A stretch of 64,000 nt of DNA from Stratiolaelaps scimitus (lineage: Eukaryota > Arthropoda > Arachnida > Mesostigmata > Laelapidae), in contig JABWDB010000009.1 in NCBI GenBank assembly GCA_019614645.1, positions 8,537,501 to 8,601,500 on the forward strand, written 5' to 3'. The notes under the pieces are model-generated. The model had not been told where the DNA came from and searched no databases. It saw only the letters and a list, made by a program, of their open reading frames with translations. The translations under genes were made by a program, and so were the position numbers. Positions 1 through 13,800 of the stretch are shown in pieces. Position 1 is the first letter of the stretch, and the number at the start of each line of letters is the position of its first letter.

Positions 1-2762
1 AAGACAGGTGTGTCAGCGACCAGAAGAAATTGCCATTAGAAATGCTAAACAGAGCGGAGTGTACAGCACTGACACCTCTGGCTGAATGTTGGAAAAGGCC
101 TTGTTTAGTGAAGATCTTACTTTGTAGTGGGAAGCGCCAATTTCTTCTTTAGCTACTTTTCATGTTCATTTCTCGACCTGAGGTGGAGGTAACATCCAGT
201 GTGAGGGTCAAACTTGACAATTGCCTTTGGTTGGTTAATTTGGTTGATACGTTAAACGAAGAAATTAACCAGGAGAGCAACGTGGGCATGGCACGCCAGC
301 CCGGACGAGAGTGAGAGAGAAATGTGTCCTAAACTATGAAAGGGAGGGTGAGATTCTGATTTGAAGGGTTTTGGCGTCTTATAGTCGAGCACGCTTGGGG
401 GCAAGGCTGGCTTGGCCGAGGAAATTTCCTTGCTGTAAGGTGACACGAAGTTATACGCATCTTTCCAGTGTACAATAGGAATGGGATTTGTTACACTTCT
501 ATTATGATGATGATAATGATGGATAGATAAACTTTCCATAGAATTTCTAATGATACAGTAACTTAATTACATTACCATAACGATTATACGTCCGATGGCT
601 CGAGCATATGTATATGATGAGCAGTGGTCACCATCGTCGGACGACGTACATATTGTTGGCCATCGTGTCTGCAGCTGTGTTCGGTGCAGTGCCGTTTGAG
701 ATGCGTACACGATGACATGAAGAATGAATTGGAACATATATATATATATATACATACCTAGTGAGAATGTCCGCGACTGCGAGTAGTCTGATGTAGGAGC
801 AGTCAATTCCCTCAGATATGATAGAAACATGATAAGCAAGCGTAACGCGTACGGGGCCCCTCCCGCATGAAGCGCCATCATACGTCACCACACAATCCTA
901 TAATTATGTTGATCGACAGCCGGCACATGTATGTGCATGGGAGCGTGTGAGTTTCACTTGTGTCTGAAACGAATGGGAGAGATTACACGATCGAACCAGA
1001 TGGCAGACTGCTCTTGTAGAACACTCGACGAACGAAGAAAATCGTTCGCCGTGTGGACTTGAAATGAACTGATTGACGGTGTCTGCTGAGTCGGCGGAGA
1101 CGAGAGCTCGCGATAAGGTGGCGGCGGAATTGTTTCGACAACTTTGATTTTTTGGTCGAGCATTAACTAGAAACAGTTCACGACGACAGTCGCGATTTTT
1201 CAGTGGCATAAACGACATCCGAGTTGACAATTAAACGAAGAAAAAATGCTTATATAAAAACAACATGATTGAAACGGCAGCGGATATAGCAGTTTTCTTG
1301 AGACGGTTTTTGGCATGGGCTAATAATGTGTGTGTGTGTGTGTGTGGCGTGTGTGTGTGTGTGTATATTGTGATAGCATCCCGGAACGTATAGTTGTTCG
1401 GGGGATGGTATCACAAACGTTTGTTGTCCAAGTCTCTCTCGCAGTCTACAAGGATTCGCAGCACTTGAAGGTGCCCCGCCGACAGGGGACAGCCTTGATT
1501 GCTTGAGTGTAGTGTTCCCGTTTTGTGATTGCCAGCGACATCACACGATTCAATTGAGAGTAGTACTAAAGACGAACGAGCGAATCAAGGATCAAGGACG
1601 TTGATTTCTGAGTCTGACATCGCATCTGAATGACTGCCGGAGTGACCGAGGAAGCGAATGCTTGGATGGTTCAAAGGGGTGTGCGTGTACAATATACGTG
1701 GGGCTGTTGTTGCACAGGAACGATGGAGAGGACGAATGGCGTGACGTTTCGAAAAACAGTGAGAAGACAACAAGGGGAGGAGGTTGAAACGAGGAATTAT
1801 CAACGGATATGAAACTGATGTGCTCTTATGTTTGGAACACAGTACACAATTGGTGATAGCTGATTAAATTAAAACAAGTGTATGATTCACGTAAATAGTT
1901 GTGAAATGAGAGAGAGAGAGATCGATGAAATTCGTTACATATTCAACACGGATGCTACTGTTCTAGCCAATAATAAGAATATTATAGATGATGCAATATA
2001 AAATATATATATATATAATGGAAATGGTGTGGGTCATCGTCAGATGTCGGAATAGAGATGTTAGATTTCTTCCTCAGAACAAGAGAGGGTTACCCCTCTG
2101 CCCGAAAGAGAAGGTTTCTACTACAACTACTACTATTACTGCTACTGCAATTAATTAATGTTGTATTTCATACCGTCACCACCACCACCACCATTAGTAT
2201 ACAATGTTGACTATGGATTAGCCTTTCTGCGGATCGCTCCAGATGAGCGGTGTACTGAGCTCTGGATCATTCGCCGCGATACAGCATACGACATCTTGAC
2301 CTACGCATATTGGTTCTACGTACACCAAATGCTATAATTAGTGCTTGCATTGATCTATTTAGCTGAGCGTTTGGATGCGAATACAAGACATTCATGAGCG
2401 TGGGTATGCGTTGTGGGTACCCTGATTTGTTGTTTCGTTTATGGGAAATTGATGAAATTTCTAGCGGGGCAAAGTGGTGGCTGCGCATTGCATAGTGTGC
2501 CAATGCAGGACAAATACGTTGGTATAATGAACCAGCGACAGGTGTCCCACGGAACCCAACCCCGTCCCGAACCGATGATGACAATGGTAATGACAATATA
2601 AAACCCGGTATAGAGTTCGATGAAAATAATGACTATATATATATTATAAATATATAAATCGTGTTAAAAGGCATAAGGGAGACCTAATTAATAACAAAAA
2701 CAAGAACTCTGTGATTCTACCTTCTTTCATTATGAGATTGACAATGACGGAAGAAAGTCTGG

Positions 2763-2895
<133 letters not shown>

Positions 2896-4303
2896 ACTAT
2901 ATACATGAATACAAAATGATGCGTGTTATATACATATATGCAACAGTAAGTTCAGATAGTCTTGTGTGCATATATATATGCATATTCAGCATGTACATAC
3001 AAATAGAAATCTGTTCAGCGCGCGCGCGAGAGAGAGAGACGAATGGTTACTACAGACGAACGTTAATAATAATAAAGTATACAAGACCAGCTCTATTTTT
3101 GGTAACGATATTTGCTGTGTCGTAATTTGAACAATATCGCAATAATACACGACCGACCTGAATGTGTTATTATGTGGCTTAAATCACTATACCTTATTTT
3201 GCTATTAGAAATATATTTAGCTTTTAACGAAGTGCAACGCCAAAAGCTCCGCCTGCAGTCTCCGTATTCCTGATAACGGGGAGCCCGACACCAGAGGAAG
3301 ACTATGCTGGGCGGAGGCCTTTCCATTGTACTTCGGCCGGGCTGAAACTTGCCAAACCAAGAAAGCTGGCGCAGTGATTTTTCAATCAAATGTTGCTAAT
3401 TAGGTTCACTCATTTCGTCGACTGAGAGATAGAGGCATATCTGGAGTGATGTTAGGTAACAGGAAACGCTTCTCAGGTACTTAGAAACGACTTTTTGAAA
3501 AGTACTAGATCAACCGAAGTTTGATTATCAATTCACGATTTGAACTGTGATTTTCGTGTGAATCGCTCTGTTGGTAGCTTGGTATGATAGCAATATTTAG
3601 TGGACTATCCACAGGCGGTGTTGCATTTCTGAACGAGACAGGTTCCAGAATGTTGTAGACAATGCTCAAAGGTAGACAGTCATAGGGCAGATGCAGCTAA
3701 AATGATGATGAACGTGGAAGAAAAAGATACAGATATTCGTCTTCGCTTGGAATAATCTCATTTATGAATGAAAATCTTGGTGGGAATTCTAGGAATATGC
3801 ATTGCATATTCTTAGTCCCGTGGAGGTTGACTTGATTGTTGAACTATTGTTATTATGAATAATGATTTTTACTAATATATTTTGCCAATCAACTATTCGT
3901 CCATACTAGTTATGCCCTATGAAGGTATTGCTGATACTGCTTGTATTGACTCTTACGAATGAGGTAAGTCCAGCACAGGTCAGACGATCATCAGAAACAA
4001 GTGGTCGGAAGCTTTAAAAGTTGTATTGATAAAATTAACTGAAATACGTGCATGCGAATATGCGAAACACAAGCAGCTCCATCAAGATCATAATAATGTC
4101 ATCTCCCATCTGATACTCATTCAGTGTAAGGTTGTACGAAAATTCACCCATCTGCTGTGAAGGTTCGAATAACTCAGACCCTCAACTTTTCGTTGGCCAT
4201 ATGGTGTCGAGAAACTGCGACAGAAGAGTGGGGAAGGCGAGAATCCATCGAAAATAGGAACATCTTCCAGACGTCTGCGAGATTCAAAGGAGTGCAACCC
4301 AAT

Positions 4304-4373
4304 GAGTCGGTGGTTTAATGGTAGAATACTAGCCTGCCACGAGGCTGGCCCGGGTTCACTTGCAGGCCGACGT
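4304..4373 (+). pseudogene. tRNA-Gly(GCC)-like sequence, probably decayed
   Basis: GTCGGTGGTTTAATGGTAGA, then the anticodon-loop sequence CTGCCAC, then GGCCCGGGTTCA follows the animal tRNA-Gly-GCC order and spacing. The 3' half of the T stem reads GCAGG instead of CCCGG. The first acceptor pairs fail, and the anticodon stem pairs better in a shifted register with an 8-nt loop. It is most likely a tRNA pseudogene or the head of a tRNA-derived SINE. Confidence 0.65.
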
Positions 4374-7311
4374 AGGATTTTGGTTATAGCCGAGAAAAGC
4401 TCCTAGCAAATCGTTTCTTCAAACAGCATCGAAACGTACACCCCCGAAGAACGCTATACATGGCACCATAGCGCTTCTATAAGTAGCCACGACAGCAACA
4501 GTGCGACGAAAAAGCCGCCGTCGAGGTCTGCCGAAGTACGCTTGATAGACAACCAACACGAAGCGGAGCACAACGTTTTCGAACATGTCACGTTCAGCAA
4601 GATTCGTTTTAAATCTCAGCTTTCAGGGTATACTGATTGAACATGTGCAGGCAATCCACCTCTTTCCCTCCCTTGCATCTGGAACCTTTGAAGCGGGCAC
4701 GGTCCCCGCACTGCGAACTTCGTCGAAGGGGTCTACCATAGGCTGATCCGTGCCACCGGGGACAAGCGCGCAGGATCTTTCCTTCTGCAACGCCTCTCCC
4801 TCGCTGTGCACAGAGGCAATACCATCGCCTTCCTCGGGACAATGTCGGCCTCGGCACCGGTCCCCGACAAATCCCCCCCCTCCCCTCAATAATTGCTATT
4901 TATTGTCTGTTCTACTCAAATACGACGCCTGTTCAACACGGGCTGTGCAACACAACTCAAGCAAATCAATATTGCGATAACTATTGTTTGCACACTAGTC
5001 ATTACTGTTACATATGGGTAATTAACGAACGTAATTAGTTCGCCTGCGAAGATGAAGGAAAACACAGAGAGCACACAATGTTTGATGATGCTATTATTTT
5101 ACAAAATTTATTCTGCATCGACGTTGACGACGTCCGTCGTCACCTGGTAGTGACTAATATATTGTTGTTTGTATGTTCTTTATGATATCCGGCGGTATTA
5201 AGTATATTGTGTATATGCATATTATTGAATAAAACCGTAAATGGGTATATACAAGTAGGCGGATTCGGTCGTTTTTTACTATTGTTTGATGAATGTTCAC
5301 GACGCAGGAAACGATTTCGGGGGAGAGCTTTGCGGGTCGTCCGAGAAAGTTGCGCCTTAACTGTGGACTAGTAAAGAAAGAACCTCCACATTAACTGCCA
5401 CCCGATTTGGGAGTACCTTGCGCCACGGCTGTGGACGTCTTAGTCGTATGGTTAGTCTGTCGTTGTGAAAACACCGTTTCTACTATTATTGCATATTGAG
5501 GCTGGCGTCTCATACTCGTAGAAGATCGTGTGAAGGGGACGTTCTCTAATCGGGCACACACTTCACCATAACCACAATAAATAATTTGATCAAACTTGCA
5601 AGAGATTTAGCCATATATATATATATATACGCGTACGTCAATTAATCCTCTACAAGCTGTACAAAGAAGAATTTTGCAATAGTCTGGCGCCTTTTGTCCG
5701 TAGTCCAGTAGCCGAATGCTGACATGTGAATGATGCATGTGAAACTACTTCAAATCCTTACTTCGATAACTCGAATACGAATCAAATGACGTACAGTGAT
5801 TTATCATCGACGTTGATGCTAGGTGGCAGCTAAAGATGCAGTGGTGACTGATGATAAAGAGAGAGAGAAAGATATGGCTGTGATGTAAGGTGTTTTCCGC
5901 ACACAATGCACAATGTGTAAATACAATGCTATAATGATTCGTTCGTATGGGATGCGCGACAGGTGAATTATGTTTATATATTTATTCATTTATACACAAC
6001 ACACCGAATCAGCCGCGGCGATTATATAACTTATAATTATTATTATTATGATCTCGGCACTACATCATTACTCTCTTATCGACGGTAATAGATGCATAAT
6101 GTATTTGATGTTATTATATACACGGTTATTTCCACACTCTACATGTTGTTATTATTATTATTATTAATTATATAAACAATCGCTGGCCCGAGCAAATGTG
6201 GCGTTGAGCTTTCTTTTCAACTAAATCAACCGCGTGTCCCCCAAATTTCTCTCATCTCCATCTGTCATAGACGCCTATCTAGCTCGCTCGCACACAGGCC
6301 ACACCCACGGTGCTCTGAGGGCGAAATCTCCGATCGTTCGGCCTCAGCAGATCCAATCTAGCAGCTATCGAGCTCGTCCAGCTCGTCGTGCAAGAACACT
6401 CGCGCTAGCCTTAGTGAGTACAGGTATGCTCGCAAATGAGGGGAAGTCGAGAGAGAGAGACAAACACAAATGGACGTCAACTCGGTAAAGAATAATGAAG
6501 ACGTCGTTGTTCGTCGGCTCTCTTCTCGCCTTTCGCTAATTCCGGTGAAGGAAATGAATTTCAATTACAAATACGTTTTTGTAGCGTTATTGATGTATAT
6601 GTGTAATCGAGTTACATTTGTTAGGAGCGTGTCGTGAGTCCTATAGAAACAGCAGCAGCAGCAGCAGCAAGAACAATGCTAGTAACGGGACCCTAAGCAG
6701 CGATCAATACAAAATATGCTTATTACAATATTATAGAATCACTTTGTTGTAATCGTTTGCGTCACAGCAATTTAATAAAATGTAAAACTCGTTGTCCGAT
6801 TCATCGCGTCATACGCGATCAACTGAGAAATGAACAAATGAACGCCTCTCTCGTCGTTTACAGCTGTTGCCTTTTCTGCTGTTAAATAGAATTTTGTCCT
6901 GCACTCTCTCTCTCTACACACACAAGACACAAACACATATATATATATACGCGTACAATCAGAGCACACTTGTTTGCTGCACAAAACGTTTGCTAGACAC
7001 CGGCAATACACGTATTGTACCACCTCGTAATTTCTCGTTTGCAATTCCGTCCCGTGTATACTATTTCATACTTATATATATATATATATATATATATAGA
7101 TAGAGAGGGCGTGTACCTAGTTTCGCGTCAACTGGTTATAGCTTCCTAGCTACAGGCAATCTGTGCAACAAGCTACATGCAGCACACAGCGTCACCCCGT
7201 CGATTGAAACAACACAACGCGATACCCACACTTCTGACAATCGACGACGTTCAGTCATCCGTACTCTACAAGGTACGCCTACTCTCCATACCTCCCTTAT
7301 ACATATATATA

Positions 7312-7347
<36 letters not shown>

Positions 7348-7856
7348 GGAGAAGGTTTCGATCTCATATGCTCTTTCATTTCATGAACTATTATTATCAT
7401 ATGATCCGGTTCGTCTTAACAGGTATTGTTCAATTAACAGGTAAATACATTCATACATTTGTGTGGTAACTGACGACCACGAGCTGGCACGTCAATTGGC
7501 CGCACACAGGGAACCAAGCCGCCATCCAAGTGCACTACTACAATAGCTGTCTTCACCATTTTATAAGCATACGCTTGGGTCGGCGAATCATTTTTTCGGT
7601 CCACCATTGAGGTCATTGTTATTTTTAACCGCCACGTTCACATCATTACTAATTTTACTATTTTCATTGTTATTATCATTATTATAATCGAGATGTTGAT
7701 TTTATCATCTACGCCTTGCCTACAGTTGGTTGGCACTCCAGCGATCTCTCTCTATTCACCCCTCTCTCGCTTTGCCCGAATCCTTCCCATTATTGGACTG
7801 CAGCTATTACACTGAATAAATGACCCACTCATATTTTAACTTCGTTCGTTCGAAAT

Positions 7857-10800
7857 TCAGTCTCTGGACATTGGATTGCTTTTTCGCTTACTGCTGCTGG
7901 CGACGGGAGTTCCGCCAGCGGCTAGGTTCGTAACAGATTTCCTACGAACGATCAACGCTTCGTCGCTAGACATGAGTGCCTTGGCGAAAGCGTTATCGTT
8001 TGACGAGATCAGGCCACCACAAACTTTGCTCTGAACGGTAGTGACCACACTAGGGTTGGCAATTGTCTCGATGATCGTAGGCACTTCGCCGGTGACGAAG
8101 CCTTCCTCCGTCGTGAAAAATCCTTCGGGCGCGTCTTGACCTCCGGTCGAGGTTGATGTAGCCTGCTGTTGAGCTGCATGTGGCTGACTACTGTGGCTGC
8201 TGGCAATATGCAGCGAGCTTGCTGCAGGTTCTGATTGCTGCTGCGGGTGCTGCTGCTGTTGCGAAATATCGGCGAGATCCTGTTTGGTTGGAGAGTGGAC
8301 TTCGCGAAGCTTGACCTCGTCCTGCGAAAGGAACACTTCAACAACGGCTACCGGTATGTCATCCTGAGGGGCTTGATCAGCACCGGACTCGTCGTCAGGC
8401 TGCTCCGGTGAGCCAAGTTCCTCAGAAGGTGGACTCCCCTCCTGTGAATCGGTTTCACTGTCCGCTCCGGGAATTGCGCCCATACGATCCTCATTATAGT
8501 CAATCTGCAGATCTGTTCCTGCAAATCCGAAGGGAAATTTGAAGATTCGACAAGCCCAATGAACTTAGCTGTTGTATATGGCACGAGATTTAACTGCAAA
8601 CACAACTGTATTGCATGATGATAAAGTCGAGCAGTATTGTATACTGACAACTGCTAATATTCGAATCGTCTCAATTAAATGCACCCCAAAATTAGCGGAC
8701 GTTGGTTATCACTGGGCCAGTATATCTGGTATTGACGTGGCCTTTGCATAGATCACACACTATATATACGTACAATGTAATTCGTATCAATATACGAATG
8801 GGCTATATACAATAATATACTAACCTCTGCGTCGTGATCGAGTCGAGGTTTTGATGAGATCAGTTTTACGCATACTTTTTTGCTTTTTGGTCAGAGGCTT
8901 CTTGCTCAACTTCGGCTGGGGCAATTCGGGTTCCAGTAGAAGCTTTTCCACAGCAGACGCGGCCTCGTCGACAGGCTTCGCCTGAAGGGGCGCGACGGGT
9001 GCGACAGGCACTGACGCGATCGGCGAGGGCAGAATCTTGACACCGGACGGTTTTCTCACCTGCTGGACGAGTGGTTTCTTTAGTGGCGGTTGAGTGCGCT
9101 CCACGGTCGTCTTCGGTACTTGAGCCTGTATCGGCTGCCTCCTGTGGACAGTCACCAGTTGCTGACCTGGATACTGGTCAGCCACTATCGTGGCTGTGTT
9201 CGATGGTGTTGCCATCGTCGACGAGGGAAGGACCTTCTCCAGGGGGGGTTTTGGCGGATGCGCAAACTTTGGAGGGCCGATAGATCGCACTGTCGTCGCT
9301 AGCGGCCGCGTAAAGATGGTGGGACTTCGAGTGACCAAGATGGGCGTTGTCGTTTTTGCAGGGGCAGCACCCGGCGTAAATACAACCGTCGTCGGTGGCG
9401 GTGGTGACGGGGTCGCCTGTACGGTGATCTGGCGCTGTTGCACGATTGGTCGCTGTGGCACCAGGCTTCCCGAGGGGCTGACGGTGCGAACAACCAACTT
9501 ACCGCCGGTTGGCAATATCGTCACCGTGCCTTGACGAAGGGTTTGCATTGACCCAGGCTGGCCGATGCTCGGTCGCATTGTAATCAATCGAGGTTGCCCC
9601 TGTGTCGTGGCTCCCGCGGGAGCAAGCAGTCGCGGCGCGCCAGGACGAGATACCGAGGTAATTATCCGAGGTCCACGAATGATCGACGGCCGAACTGTGG
9701 CAGTCACGACACGTGGAACTGGCGTCGAGGTCGTCGTCGAGGAACCAGGCGTGCCTGCACGCATCACCACTGTACCAGAACTCATTGAAGTCGAAGGCGA
9801 TCCCGTCGTTAAACCTGTCGAACGAACCGCGCATGGAAGCATCTTGACATCAGGTGGTCGAGCAGTCACCACCTGCACTCGGGGACCACCTGTCTTTCCT
9901 GCTAGCATAGTCGTTGGAACGTTCGTCTGAACGGTCGTTCCTGTCAGACGGATATTAGCTGGCTGGCCAGTTGTGCCAATGAATGGTCGATGAACGACTT
10001 TATTCATGACGATCGTTTTCATAACGCCCGACCCAATCGGTGAGCGTAACCCGTTAGCAGGTACCGTGATAACCATTGGCCGAGATGTTCCGCTGGTTGA
10101 CGTCTGAACTTGTACAGGCAGTGACACAGTTACTTGGGTCGTTGGAATTTGTACCTGAAGCGGCTGTGAGGTGCCTGCTGAACCAGCAGCGCTTGGCTGT
10201 ACAACGATAGGGGGAGCCGCCATTGAGGGAACAACGACGTTTACTGTGGGGGTAGGCGCCTTCGGTCCGATTGCGAGGGACCTCGCCACGCCCGGCACGG
10301 ACGTGGGAGGTGACATCACGGCTGGTGGAGAAACAACAATTACATCAGGCTTCTTTTTTCCTGTACCTGCTGGACCGGCCCCAACCGAAGGTGCTCCGAG
10401 ATCGTGTTCGGTGTCACAGGTCTTGCTGGTTGTTGCTCCACGCGCGAACAAATCTAAGGAATCCTCGAAATCATCCATGACTTTGCGCTTTCGCTCCCGT
10501 TTGCCCTGCACTATAGCCGGTGCCTCGAACAACGGCACTTTCGGCACGAAGGGCTCATCCGTTCTCTGCCTTTTTGACTCCGGTTCGTTATCGCCTTCTT
10601 GCACATGATGTACATGGTGACTGGCTTGCTTCGGTGATCCCACCGTTACAGCAATGGGCTGACTGCGAGGCGAGATATCACCTGCCGGTGGTGTTGACGG
10701 CGCTGATCGTGCGGTCTTTTGCTCTAGCTGTCGCAGATGCTCTTCTTCGTCTAAGGTTTCCTCGGCCGTATCCGTATCGGATCCTCGAGATACCCGAACG

Positions 10801-13800
10801 GGCTGCTTCTTAGAGACAACCTTTACAGTCACTTTGCGTGTCTGAATCTCAGGTGAACGGGTGTCAGAGATCCTCTTCGGCGATCCAGACCCTGTTTCGG
10901 GGGTGCCAGGTAAAGTAGGCGATCCAGTTAAACTGCAGCTTTCTGAGCGATTTGTTGTACGGAGTGGAGATCCATCAGGGGGCGAGTCCAAGGCAGCAAC
11001 GCTTCCGTCTTCAGACTCATCCACTTGAGATGGCATAGCTGTTTCTGTCGCGGATTCATCGTCTCGCTTATCCTCAGTTGCACGTTCGGATCTCGGACGG
11101 ATTGGAAATGGAAGGGAAACCTTGAGCACGTTCTTTTTCCCTCGACCCTTAGGCGCTAACTTTTGGGCAAGCCTGGCCTGTTTCACCTCCTCTGAGAGCG
11201 GCGGTCGTCCTCGTCTTCTTGGGACAGCTATTTCGTTGTCGTCAGTAGTTTCAGATCGGTCAGCAGCAGCTGATGTACCTTCATTCCCATCGACATTCAG
11301 TTCCGAATCGGGTGCAGCAGGTGATTCGTCTTTCGACGGTGATGCTGTTCGCTCTGATTCCTCGTCTGCCTGGCTAGATCGTCCCCGTCTTGTCGGGGCA
11401 GCTGAGTCGCCTGAGTCAGTCGCAGCAGTATCCACTAAGGATTGCTTGTTCTTCGGTGGTCTGCCTCGCCGTTTATGTGGCTGAACTTCCACACTCGACG
11501 CCGGCGTATCTCTGTTCGGTATCGTTGTCGGCGTATCGACCCCAGGAGTCACATTTTTGGACTGCCTGCCACGTCTCGTGGGCGTAACAGCACCAGTCCG
11601 CGGTACATTTTTAGTATCCTCGGGCTCCGTTTTCACAGCCAGTGGATGTTCGTCAGCCGAAGTCGATACCCTCATCTTAGGAGGCCTGCCACGTCTTCTA
11701 GGTACAATAGCTACAGCTGTGGATGCGCGCTCGGCATTGTTGTTTGGTTCAGCGTCGCTCCCGGCCGAAGCATTTTCGCTCTTCCGGGCAAGTCTACCAC
11801 GTCTTTTGGGTGCAGTAGCCGGGGACGGCTTTTTATCGTCATCGACTTCTGTTTCACTCTCGGCATGCGGGTCGACGCTCTTCCTTAGAGGTCTGCCGCG
11901 CCGTTTGGGTGTCGTGGATTCAGGTGCAGCAGCCCGGTCTTTGTCTGTCTCTGGTTCGGAGACCCGCCCGACAGATGCGTCTAATCTGCTCCTTGAAGGT
12001 CTGCCATCTGTCATACCTGATGTAGGTTTAATTCGAGATTCTTTCGTAGACTTATCTGACTTTCTTGGACGGCCAACTTTTCTTTTCACAGGTTCCGAGT
12101 CAACGTCCTTCCCTCGTTCCTCGGACTGCGTATTACCAGCCTCGTTCACCCTATTGACGTCATCTTCTGTAGTGGATTTCTTCGGGCGGCTCCTTCGTTC
12201 TGATGTCTCGACCTGTTCCGCATCAGTATCCTTTACTAAAGATGGCATAACCTCAACATTATCTTCGCGGCCCCTAAGGGGTTCGGTAGTCATTTGTATA
12301 TGATCATTTTCACTTACTCCAGGGACTGCGACAGATGAAGCTTCCTCCTCTGCCAAAGACTTCAACGATCTACCTCGGCGGAGTGCTTGCGCCTCACCCG
12401 CAGCTAAATTCGGCTCGGTTCTTTTCGCTTGTCGATTTTCGCCTTTTCGTGGTCTTCCTCTTTGGACTTTTCGAACATTGGCGTCCGGTCCTGTTCCATG
12501 TCCCTCCACTGTCGTATCAACATCGAGTCCCTCGTAACTTTTACGGCCTTCACCGATCGATGTTACATATATTTCTTGGGTGGCGTCACTTTCGACCGTA
12601 ATCTGTGAATCACTAGATAGAAAATCCCTCGTCAACTCTGGTATCTGATGTTTTGTTAGGCGGGACGTCGTTGCCGTTTCTTCGGCGACTTGCTTTTCGG
12701 AGAGTGCCGTGCTTATCTTGTCCTTCTTAGGGGCCCGCCCCCTCCGGGGTTTGTCTGCCTCAGAGGAGGCCCTCTTAGTTTTCAGAAGTTCGCGAGCCAT
12801 TGCTTCCCTTGCGGCAGCGCTAAGCTCCTCAATTGCTCGAATATCTTCTAAGGCTGCGTCGTTCGTGGCATCGTGCGAATCTTTAAATTTACCTGAAGAT
12901 CTACCGTGCTTACGATCTTTTAAGACACCGGATGACTTTCCCTGATTGACTTTGACCAGACTGGCCCTTTTGGGCGGCCGACCCCGCCTCTTTCGCTCAA
13001 CTTTCTCTGATTGTGATTCTGATTGTCGGTGGCGAGCCGCTTGCTCCTCTAGAGACTCAACTGATTCGAGCTTTCTGGGTGGTCCACGACGAGGGGCCGG
13101 TGTTTCGGCGTCCAGGCCAATTTGTTCCGACTCAGAAACGCTGAGATCGTCATGTCTCTCCTTTTTTGTAGGTGGCAGGTTGTGCTGACTGGATTCCGCC
13201 TCAACCGAACGTGACTCAGATCTTCTTGGTCTTCCCCAACGGGGCACTGGAGCTCGAGTTTCTTCCAGGAGTGGTTGCTGTTCATCATCACGTTGATCCA
13301 AGTCGACAGGCACGTCTGCAAGCGTGTCGGCAGCTTCACTGATAATCTCTTCGCTGGGCTTTTCCGGGAGTACCGGTCCTTCAGAGACATCACTTTCCTT
13401 TGGACCACCTTGACAAGCAACGTCTGGATCAGCCGCTGCAGTATGCTCAGTTTGGGCTTCGCTTAAGCTCTCGTCATGAACTACCTTCTCGTTGTCCTCT
13501 GGGATAATGTTTGCTCCAGGTACGGACGTCTCTGACTCGGCTTCATGTTTACTCTCGGACTCATCATCCGGCACCTTAGATTGGCTGCTGGTTGGCAATT
13601 TCTCTGGCTCCACTCCTTTGGCATCGTTCTCGACGGGAACATCAGGATTCGGTCCTGCATCTGCTAACGTCACAGAGGATTTCAAAGCGTCCATCTTATC
13701 AAGGCTAAAATCGGTGTTAGGTTCGGCGTCGATAGTAGCCTTAACGGCGGCGAGATAGCCAGCGAACTGAATTCTATCTGAAGGCATTTCCGCTTCGCCA

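Noticed and set aside
954..1163. Minus-strand frame with PPPPYRELSSPPTQQTP
   Set aside because: The PPxY motif recalls the scramblase leaders, but there is no following exon, donor or scramblase core nearby. It is probably chance.
9190..12303. Several plus-strand ORFs of 100-250 codons
   Set aside because: They run antisense to the AT-hook gene and mirror its biased codons. They have no motifs and no independent splice structure.
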